A stretch of DNA of 64,000 nucleotides. It comes from JABDCI01 sp964475835 (lineage in GTDB: Bacteria > Verrucomicrobiota > Verrucomicrobiia > JABWAM01). The notes under the pieces are model-generated. The model ran no database searches. It had not been told where the DNA came from and saw only the letters and a list, made by a program, of their open reading frames with translations. Of this stretch, positions 44,253 through 54,900 are shown piece after piece (position 1 is the stretch's first letter; each line of letters opens with the position of its first letter). Position numbers and translations under genes: made by a program. The stretch covers positions 28,661 through 92,660 of the forward strand of contig CAYYYL010000010.1 in assembly GCA_964475835.1 (NCBI GenBank). The letters run 5' to 3'.

Positions 44253-45953
44253 ATGAACACGCACCATCCCATCACGTCCCGATCCTCCGTTCGGATCGCG
44301 ATGATTTGCGCTTTGATCCTTTCTGCAGGCGCCCTTCGTTCCCAGGAGCCCCGTCTGACACCCGATCCCGCTCGGCAGCGCTTTGATGAAATCCTTCGTC
44401 AACAGGATGAGGAATATCGCCGAAAGAAGGAGGTTCAACCCATTCTGGTCCCCGGACAGGCGGAATCAACCAGTCCCTTCACCGCTGCGGAAAAGGAGCT
44501 CTCTTTTCAGATTGATGAGATTGTAGTTGAAGGCAACACCCGCCTCCAACCCTTGAAGATCGATGCGATCAAGTCGAAGTATGAGCACAATGCCATGACG
44601 ACGGCGAAGCTCGATCAATTGATGAAGGAGCTGACCCAGGCATATCTCGACGGTGGCTGGATCGCCGCCCGGGTCTATCTTCCTCCTCAAAACATTGCGA
44701 AGAAAAAACTGACTCTGATGGTGGTTGAGGGAAAGGTTCAGTCCGTCCAGATCAACGACGACAGCTGGCCGGATCGGTTGAAGCTCACGATGGCATTCCC
44801 TGTTCAGAAAGGGGATGTGCTTCAACTCAAGAGTCTCGAGCAGGGGCTTGATGTGATGAATCGTGTGCCCTCCGGTCATGCGACGCTCAAACTTGAACCC
44901 GGTGACGACACCGGATTTTCCAAGGTGATCATCGAAAACAAACCCCGCGGCGCGTACCGCCTTCAGGCTGGATTCGATAATTTCGGACAGAGCTCAACCG
45001 GGCGTCGCCGTTACAATGGTTCGATAGGGCTCGATAACCTTTTCAATTTAAATGAAAGCTGGAGCGCTTTTTACACAGGATCCCGTGACTCCAATGCCAT
45101 GGGGGCGAGTTTCACCGTGCCTTTCGAGTGGTGGACTTATACCCAGAGCGCCAGTTATTCGGAGTATTTGATCGGTCTCGGACCGCAAACGGAATTGTTT
45201 GGGTCCACCTACAATTTGTCTGCCGAGGTGGGGCAGACAGTTTATCGTGATTCCCGAAACAAAATGGATATCAGTGCGGGATTTGAGGTCAAGAACTCGG
45301 GCCGAATCCTCAATGACACCGTGTTGACCCCTCAGAAGCTGACGGTGCTCAAGGTCGAAGGTTCCCATTCCCTCCGCCTCGATGATGCCCAGCTGCTTTT
45401 CAATGTGGGATACCATCAGGGGGTTCCATTCCTGGGCGCCGATCATGACCTACCTGATGCCCGCAACGATGATCCCCACCAGGAGTTCCACGCGATTGTG
45501 GCAAACTTTCAATATACCCAGGCAATCAACTCGTGGTTGCAATTCCGGCAGATGGTGCAGGCTCAATACGCGTTCGAAGGGCTTTATGGGTCCGAGCAGA
45601 TTTTCATGGGAGATCCCTTTTCTGTCCGTGGATATCATGACAGCAGTGTGATCGGGGACGACGGATTCTGGGTTCGTAATGAAATGGTGGGCATCATCCC
45701 TGAGGTGATGGGGGATCGTCAGTCGGATTGGGTCTTCACCAAATTCCAACCCTTCGTTTTTACCGATGCAGGGTATGTCAGTCTGAAGTCCCGCACACAT
45801 GGAGATCGGCTCTGGGGTGCGGGTGCGGGGTTGCGATGGAATTGGGATTATCTCAGCGCGGAAGTCACTTATGCGCATGGCATCTCACAGCCCAAGGGAA
45901 CGGTTCATAACACTCACGAAATTTACATCAGCCTGTCGGCCAAACTTTTTTGA
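44253..45953 (+). CDS. TpsB outer-membrane transporter (FhaC/ShlB/HecB family)
   Basis: A 566-residue protein with a signal peptide, then an Arg/Glu-rich linker (RQRFDEILRQQDEEYRRKKE) like the FhaC plug helix region. Next come POTRA domains (about residues 80-230, including FQIDEIVVEGNTRL and GGWIAARVYLP) and a 16-strand barrel. The barrel contains the conserved VRGY motif with Arg459 that seals the lid loop, and the protein ends in Phe, the outer-membrane signal. It recognises the TPS domain of TpsA proteins and moves them across the outer membrane. It lies between the two tpsA genes and is the only tpsB gene in the window. Confidence 0.95.
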   Translation: MNTHHPITSRSSVRIAMICALILSAGALRSQEPRLTPDPARQRFDEILRQQDEEYRRKKEVQPILVPGQAESTSPFTAAEKELSFQIDEIVVEGNTRLQPLKIDAIKSKYEHNAMTTAKLDQLMKELTQAYLDGGWIAARVYLPPQNIAKKKLTLMVVEGKVQSVQINDDSWPDRLKLTMAFPVQKGDVLQLKSLEQGLDVMNRVPSGHATLKLEPGDDTGFSKVIIENKPRGAYRLQAGFDNFGQSSTGRRRYNGSIGLDNLFNLNESWSAFYTGSRDSNAMGASFTVPFEWWTYTQSASYSEYLIGLGPQTELFGSTYNLSAEVGQTVYRDSRNKMDISAGFEVKNSGRILNDTVLTPQKLTVLKVEGSHSLRLDDAQLLFNVGYHQGVPFLGADHDLPDARNDDPHQEFHAIVANFQYTQAINSWLQFRQMVQAQYAFEGLYGSEQIFMGDPFSVRGYHDSSVIGDDGFWVRNEMVGIIPEVMGDRQSDWVFTKFQPFVFTDAGYVSLKSRTHGDRLWGAGAGLRWNWDYLSAEVTYAHGISQPKGTVHNTHEIYISLSAKLF

Positions 45954-45966
45954 CTTTTGAAATGCC

Positions 45967-48900
45967 ATGAAAACCAAACACCTCATGCTTATGAAAACCT
46001 GCTTGAGCTTCACGCTCGCCCTATCGGTTTTTGTGTCCGGTGCGGTGCAAGGTCAAACCGTGGCGGATCCCGCGGCCCCGGTGGGCTTCAAACCAACGGT
46101 GACTACTGCCCCCAATGGGACGCCGATGGTGCTGATCACGGCACCCAGCGCCGGTGGTATTTCAAAGAATCTTTTCCAGGATTATAATGTCGATGCCTCG
46201 GGCTTGATCATTAATAACAGCACGGTGGGTGGGGCAAGTGTGCTTGGCGGCGTCCTTTCGGCAAATCCCAATTTTTCCGGTTCGGCAGCGACCTTGATTC
46301 TGAATCAGGTGACGGGACCCAACCCCTCGATGTTGCTTGGCCCGACGGAGATTTTTGGGTCCCGTGCCAAACTTGTCATCGCCAATCCGAACGGAATGAC
46401 CGTGGATGGCGCCTCGTTCATCAACACTTCCCGTCTCACTCTGACCACGGGCACGCCAACCCTTAATCTTGGACAGGATGACTTGACCCTCACCATTAAT
46501 AATACGGCGGGAATCACCATCGGCTCAGGTGGGTTGAATAATGGGGGAGATGTCTCGAGAAATCTTTCCCAGGTGGACCTTATTTCGCGCACAGTGTCCA
46601 TCGGCGGAGAGGTGAAGGATACCGACAATCTTAATATCCTGGCCGGACAGCGCACTTATACGCATTCGACAGAAAACTCCACGGGTACCGGTGGATCCGC
46701 TCCCGCCGGAACCACCTATGCGATTGATGCCGCCGCCCTCGGGGCCGCCAAAGCCGGCCAGATTCATGTGATCTCCTCGGATCAGGGGGTGGGTGTGAGA
46801 ATGCGTGGGGACATGGCTGCGAGTGCGAGTCACATCACGATTTCAGCAGATGGGAATATTCTATTCGGAAAAGCAACGACTGCGCAGGATTTTTCAGTCA
46901 TTTCCGCCAATGGGAGCGTCGTGCATTCAGGCTCGGACAGTACCGTGGGACGAAATCTCGATGTTCAAGGGCAACATCTGACGACCACGGCCGGATCAAA
47001 AATCACCACGACTGGAAACTCAACCATCACTCTGGGTGGGGTGATGGATCATTCCGGAACATTGAAAGGTTCGGGAAACATCACCATTTCTGCCAACGAA
47101 ATCCAACTGAATGCAGGGTCTGGTGTGGATTCCGGGGACAAAATTACCGCCACAAGCGCGACAACCCTGAAAGCCAATGGAACACTTTCCGGAGTCAATG
47201 ACACCAAGTTGTTGGCAGGCGATCGGATAACCGTCGGTGGAGTGATTCGCAGCAAGTCCGGTGGCACTGCCAATGTGGAATTGGAGGGCAAGGGAATCAC
47301 GGTATCCGGAACGGTGGAGGCAGGAAAAAATCTCAACGTAAAAGGGAATCAGGATGTTTCGATCACCTCCGGCGGCCATCTGGATGGTGGCAATGATCAG
47401 ACAATCAATTCAGATACTTTGGTGAACCGGGGTCAGATCACTGCAGGACGCAAGTTGACCATCAACCCGGTGTCGGGAATGGATAACAACCAGGGTGGGT
47501 ATGTCAGCGCCCCGCAAACTCAAATTTCAGGGGGGGGACAGCTTTCCAACCGCCAGGGGCTTATTCAGGTGGGGGCGAATGGATTGAATGTTGCGATGGA
47601 TTCGATCGACAACGTGGGGGGGTACATTCAGGGCAATGGTGCTGTGGCGGTGGAAGCAAAATCCGGTGGACTCAATAATGATCAAGGCCTGATTCAGACA
47701 ACTTCCACCCTGAATTTGAAGTCGCATGGGATCTTTTCCAATCAGGAAGGAAGCGTCCTTTCCTATGACAACTTCTCCATTGAAGCTCCGACGGTGGATA
47801 ATACCGTGGGATCCATTCAGTCGCTTGCCGATGGCAGGATCACCACGGCTTACTTAATCAATGCCCGTCGGCCCACCAACCGAAGCTATTCGGGTGAAAT
47901 GAATTTTGATGATGTTGAAACGTCCGAGCAGGCCACCCTTTCGGCGGACGGAAACCTGATTATTACCCTTGAAAGTGCGACTGGATTGAAGGATGGCACC
48001 ATGCTGAATCGTGCCAGCACCATTTCGGCCGGACATGACCTGGTGATCACTGGTGGTTCGGGAAGCGCTTTGGCGGATATTCTCCAACATCAACGGTGGC
48101 ATCAGGAAAAATACAAAAAACACTGGTACAGCTCCTCCAAGGTGAGATGGGTCATGGACTCGGATACGACGACTGAGACGCCTGGATATCTCTACGGCGG
48201 AAATTCCATTAATCTCGATTTTTCGGGAACATTTAACAACACCGGAACGATTCAGACCCCTGCATTGAACATTGCCGCCGCATCGATCGTCAATGGAATC
48301 GATGGTCACTGGCTCCATACGCCTCCACCCACAGTGCCTGCGAATCGAATCTCGCCGGGATTGTCCACCAGTCTGCCTGATCCCGTGAATCCACTCTACA
48401 AAGTGACACACGATCCCAGTAGCGCCTATTTGATTACCTCCTCCGCACCTCTTCCCGATGGGATCCTAACGAAGGATGATGTTCTGAATCGACTTGGCCT
48501 TGCCGGGGAAGTGAAAGCCAAGTTTTTTGCTGATCCCCTCTATGAGGCAAAATTGCTTCACGAACTTACCCAGAAGGAAACGGGAAAAAACTACCTGACG
48601 GATGCATGGACCACGGATCGCGAACAGCGACAGAAGTTGATCGAGTCCATGATTTCATACGCACTGGCACATCCCGAAGCCAGATTTGGAGTGGCTCTCA
48701 CCGATGCCCAGATTCAGGTGCTCACCGCTCCGATGGTGTGGTATGTGACCGAGAAGGATCCTGTGAATGGACAGGATGTATTGATGCCCCAAATTTATCT
48801 TCCTGATGCAAGTTTGATCGATCTTAAGAAGTTCAACGGAGGACAGATCATGGCGGATAACGCGGCGATCTCGACCTCCGGAAAGGTCCGGAATACCGGT

Positions 48901-51900
48901 TATATGATCGTGAAGGACGACTTGACGATCAATGCCGGCGATGTCGAGAACGAGAAACGCACGGTGACGGAATACGCATCCTATCGATCCAAAGGATTGT
49001 TTGGTTCCTCGAAGATCAACACCGTCGCTTTGCAGGTTGCCACCGACGGAGGTGAAATCACAGCAGGGAATCTGACGATCAATACCCCGGGAAGCTTCCA
49101 CAATCTGGGTGGTTCCATCCTTGCAGACCAGCGCCTCAAAATTAACGCAGGGGGGGACATCGTCAACCAGGCGCAAAAGAGCGAGTTTCTCGTGACATGG
49201 AAGCCAGGATTCTGGGGGACTCTTGCGGGCAAGGGTTCTGCGGCGGTCGGTACGACCTTCCTTCCTGGGCAGATTTTGAGTGGGGATACGATTGACCTCC
49301 AATCTGGAAATGCCGTGCAAAACGTCGGTTCCAAAATCCTCGCCGTGGGTGATATCGATATTCACGCGAAGGATTTCATCAAACAGGACATTCAATCTGC
49401 GACTTATACGACCTATGAGAGTTCCACGTTTGGTTTGCTCGGATTCAAGGACAAACAGCGGCAGCAGATCGTCACCCAGCGTGCTGAGACAACGTCACAA
49501 AACGGGAATGTCAATTTCAATACCGTTGAGGGGGACATTACATCGCGCGGTTCCACCATTGCAGCCGGCCAGGACATCAATCTGACGGCACAAAAGGGAA
49601 GCGTGATTTTCGATTCGGCGACGACTTACGGAGTCAATAAGGATTCCAAATCCGACCTTTTCTCCCCCATGACCCTTTTGAAAAGCACGAGTGCGTCTGC
49701 CAGCGAATGGAATACCGCAAAGACCGAATTGCCGGTGGTGGCTGCGGGTCGGGATCTAAACATTCAATCCGGGAAGAATATTGAAGGGACGGGCTTGATG
49801 GGGACAGTGGGACGTGATGCCACTCTGACGGCAGGTGGGGATGTGAGTTTCAAAGAGGCCAAGGAACATCTTTACCTCCATACGGAAGATGCCAATTTTG
49901 GGATTACCTTCTTTGGGTCGGAGGTCATTAAGGCTGCCATGACTGGCGGGGATGTGGGGCAGGCGGTGATTGATACGGTCCCGATGGGAAGCTCCATCCA
50001 GTCGCTTTCCAAAAGCCGGAGTTTTCAAGATTTTGCGTTCAACGGAACCAGTTTTGGTTTGGATGCGTTTAACACCCTATCCGCCTTTTCCTCAGGGGTG
50101 AATGCTCCGGGAGGAGGTTTGGGTGAGGGACTCATGAATGCCGCAGGCGTTCGAACCGTGGGAATCGAATTCGGGATGAATTCGGCGCAACAGGAATGGA
50201 CGAAGAGTTATCTTACGGATTTCGAAGTGGGTCGTGACCTTACCATTCGGGCCAACCAGGACATCCTCCTCAAAGGAGGGACCCAGTTGATTGCTGGAAA
50301 CAACATGACCCTGGATGCGGGGCGAGATTTGACCATCGAAGCCAACAAGGACGAATTCTCTTCCAATTCCAGCGGCTGGGGTGGAAGCCTGGCTCTGACC
50401 TTCGGAGGGCAGAGCGGGGGGGTGGGACTGACCCTGGGTGTGAATCACTCCTGGTCGGATGCTCTGGGAAATACCTACACGGCTGGGGGCCTCCTTGCGG
50501 GGGGCGCTCTCACTACTCGAAGCGGAAACGACACCGCCATTCGTGGGGGGGGCATCCAGGGGGATACCGTCCAGATGGATGTCGGGGGCAACCTCTCGAT
50601 TGCCTCGGTTCAGGACACGTTCAAAAGTGAGTCGGGGAACTGGGCCGGTTCCATTACTTTGACACCCTCGGGTGGAGTGACCGGAAGCTTCAGTTACAAT
50701 CAGGCGAAAGAGGATTCCGCCTGGGTCAACCAAATGAGCGGGATTCAAAGTATCCATGGTGCCACGATCAATGTGGCAAAAGACATGCACCTCAAGGGTG
50801 CTTCGATCAACGATGAGTCCGGTAATCTTGCTATCCACTCAGATACATTCAGTTCGGAGGATATTCAGAACCACAGCAAGTCGAGTAGTTTTGGAATTTC
50901 CGTGAGCGGCTCCCCCGTAAGTGGAAAGCCTTCAAATGGTGGAAGTCAGGGAAATCCGATTCTCGGAACGGTGGGCTTCCAAATGGCAAAAGCGGAGAAG
51001 GAGGGGGTGACCCGTGCGACGGTCGGGAATGGAACCATCCAGACCATTCAAAACAGCGACCTCACCCAATTGAATCGCGACCTTGAAAAAGCCCAGGAAG
51101 TAACGAAAGACACCCATAGTGAGATAAAGGTGCTGGTCCCTATTCCCAATCCGGATGGGAAGGTTTGGAAGGATCAATTTAATTCCATCGGACAAGCCTT
51201 TCACAAACTTTCTTCTGATCCCCAATTGCCCCCTTCTGTTCGTCAGGGGGCAAAGAACATGGAGAAGCAAGTCGCCGAGGTGGATCAAACTAAGGATCCT
51301 CAGCTCAAGGCTCAGAAACTCGAAGCCCTTGGGGATCCTGATGTTCAATACTCCCTTTCCAAGGATAGCAGCATTGGGATGATCGATGAATATTGGGAAG
51401 CTACTCATCATACCCCTGACACGGCCGAAGTGGCCGAGGTTTATCGGAAGGTGATGAGTAATGAAACCCCGTATATTGAAGGGGGAAGTCTCAAGTGGTC
51501 GGATGACTATGCTTCCCTTGTCACCGAAATTCGCAGGGGCCTGGAGCCAAAAATTCAGATTACCGTTTCCGATTCAAATGCCTCGGATAATCAATCCGTG
51601 GTCCAAAACCAGATCAAGGATCTGAAGGGAAGGATAAGCCATGGAGCCTCCGGGACATGGGATACCGAAAGCAACCCTGGTCCCCTGGCTTCTTTCGCCC
51701 AGAATGTGATTCAGGATACCGTTACAAAAATTCAGTATGATTATGAAGGAGGGGATGCCGCCAAATTATTCACATCCCTGGGTAAATCTCTCTTTAACAT
51801 TGGGGATAACAGTACCAACCCATGGCTTACGAAACTAACCTACGTGGGAGGTGGTTCCATGGATGCGGTGGCTGGAATGTTGACTCCAAAAACGTATGTC

Positions 51901-54900
51901 GATGCTCTCCAGCAATATGGCCAGAATGTAAAAAAGGTTTATCAGACACGTGGTTTGGGTGATGCGGCCGGCTATGCGTTGACGACTTGGAATGTTCAAC
52001 CGATTTTTGAGGGGATTTTCAATATCGATGGGGTGACTGGTTTGCCCGTCGGGGATGGTTTGGATCGGGTTACCCGTTCCACGATTGGGGTATTGAACAC
52101 GGCGGGATTCGTTCTGCCTCTGGAGGGCCCTCTATCGAAAGCGTTATCCACGCCATCTTCAAGGACCGTTCTGGCAAATGCACAATTGAGCTCGATGCTG
52201 GCAATGGCCGACGAATCGATGGCATCCCTTGCCATGAGGACCTTGTCGGGGGAGGCGACGGGCAGTTCCATGGCAAAAGGGTTTGCGGCTTACGATGCCT
52301 CGGCATTTGATCTTTCCTCCCTGAACGGGTTGATGGAGCAGAAAAATCTCACCATCCCATACGGAGGCTCACTTCTGGAAACGAAGATTGGGGGATTCTC
52401 CAAGGCCGGCTCCAAAACAACCCGGCCCACAACCAGTGTCATGGAGCAGATGCCGGTTTCGGGCGGCAATGGTTATGTCTACACCCCGCTTAAGTCAACG
52501 GCGGGGGTATCGGAGTTATTTGGAGCCAATGATCTGGTTATTGGATCAAAGGGGAATTTGGAGTTTTTGAAACAGCGTGGGGGGATTCAGATACCGGAAT
52601 TTGGTGGAGCGGAAGTCGGTTATGGCAAGCATCTTGAAAGCCAGATGACCAAGGCGGAGAAAATCCGTATCAGCATGGATGGTCCCGATGGTCCTGTGGT
52701 GCTTTCGGATATCACCCGGAAAAGTGGAATCCTGGATAAATATGGCAACCCGAAGAATGGGGTCACTGAGTTTGGAATTTACAAGGCTCTCACAACGCCT
52801 GAGTTGTTTGCCAAGAGCGAATTCTACCTCCACAACACGCCGGTTCCAAAGGATTGGTTGTTGATCCAATTGGAACAGAACGGATTTGAGACTGGGGCTT
52901 TGAGGGCAAAAACGACTCCCCATGTAGCGGCGACACCGCCGGTCAATTTGAATCCCCAGGGGGTGGTTGGCGGGGCTCCTACAACGGCTTCAAGCAGCAT
53001 GGAGCTCAGTCAACTCGGGAAAGCGGGGGAAGGGAAAATGCCGAATCTTTCCAATGGAATGAAGTCCGGTGGGGCGGTTCCAGAGATTAAGGGACTTCGG
53101 GATCAAGTCATGGGGGCGTTGGTGGATGACCTGATGGTGAAAAGCGGGAAAGCGCAGAAAGCCTCCTTGTTTGGTGTTCAAATCGAGGGACGGCTGGCTG
53201 ATGCGCAAATGCAGGCTTTGACGAAAGAATATGGTGTGGAGTTCGCTCAGATTTACCGGCCAGGTCGAGGGAAGAATGGTGGTGGTGGAACATATTGGTT
53301 GTACGCGGGTTCGGAAAATCATGTTACTGTGCCAGTCGCCAATGATGTGATTGTGGTAAACCACACGCACTTATCAGGTGAAGCGAGTCAGTTGGCGAGT
53401 CCTGCAGATTATCGTACCCTTAAAAATCTAGCGGACTCGGGATCGCCACAACGATCCTCTCAAATCGTCGTCGTTGGAGATGAAAAAACCGTCCGTTTCC
53501 ATACTAGTGATCAAGTTTCGCGCAATCCCGCAGTTAAACCCGCCAGCCCTGAGTTTGTTAAGATTGCAGAAAAGGCTGCAAAGAAGCTTAAAAATAATGG
53601 AGTCGTTGGGTTTGGCTACAATGTGGAAACCCAGGAATTGATGCTTTTTAATGAACTTTCCTTGGGTAAGGGAGGATCGAATCCATCGTTTCAGGATGGG
53701 ATCATATTTGGAAATATAAATCGAGAGGGTGTGATCCATGAAAGTTTGAGCCATTCCGGAACGGCAACAAAAGCGGATATTCGGGAAGCCACAAGGGCTG
53801 TTCAGCGTGCACTGGATCCGACCAAAGCGAAGTGGGAACCCCAGACCACCGTGTCGAATTCAAAAATCTCCTCCCTTGGGCAATCGGTGTCCGAGCCCTC
53901 CCCGGATGTGACGGGTGAAGGGAAAATGTTTGAGCGGGACGATCTCGGGGCGATTGTGAACCCAGCTACTTCCAAGGAGGTGAAGCTGCCGGTCGATGCA
54001 CCCAAAATCAGTGCCACCTCCGAGGAAGTGAAACTTCTTTCGATCCGTCCTCCAGGCGAAATTGGCAGAACGGTTTCAGGAAAAATAACACCCGCCCAAA
54101 TGGATGAGCTTAGCGCCGGGAGCAGCACGTATTACTCCCTGGTTTATTTTGAGGGCCCTGGCAAGAACGGCGCAGGCGGAGCTTTCCGGGTCTATTCCGG
54201 GGATCGGGCAGCGCCCATTCCCCTCGGGGATGATGTGCATGTGGTGTACAAAACCGAGCCCAATACGGCCGTTTCTTCTGCTGGCAAAATGGATGTGTCA
54301 GGAAGCCGGATTGCGGAAACCAAAGAGCCCGTGATGACCCAAGCCCGGGTGATAAATGAGGCACCTGCGGTGGCTCCGGTGAAACCCTTCGAGGCACCCA
54401 CGGTGAGCGCAAGTGCGGTCGAGGTGAAGCTTCTTTCGGTTCGCCCGCCGGGCGAGGTTGGCCGGACGGTTTCCGGGAAGCTGACACCCGCGCAACTGGA
54501 GGAGCTCAGTGCAGAAAACAATGCTCACTATGCGCTGGTCTATTTTGAAGGTCCCGGCAAGAACGGTGCGGGAGGAAGCTACCGTGTCTATTCAGGTGAG
54601 CGGTCTGCCCCGATTCCCGTGGGCGAAGATGTCCATGTGGTTTACAAGGCAAGTCCAGGAAAGGCGGCATCCAATGCATCCCCGTCCATAGAAAAAACGC
54701 AGGCGGTTTCCCAGGTGCCTGCGGTATCGGAAAAGTTGAAATTTGGTGAGAACGATGTGGTGTTAGGGCTTCAACCTGGGCTGCAGAAATTCAAACTTAA
54801 TGGCGGCAAAGGCTATGGACAGTTTGAAAGCGCCGGTCGGGATTTCGCCGCCCACCTTGACGATGCCCTCAAACAGGCGGAAAACATCCGATTCAGCTTG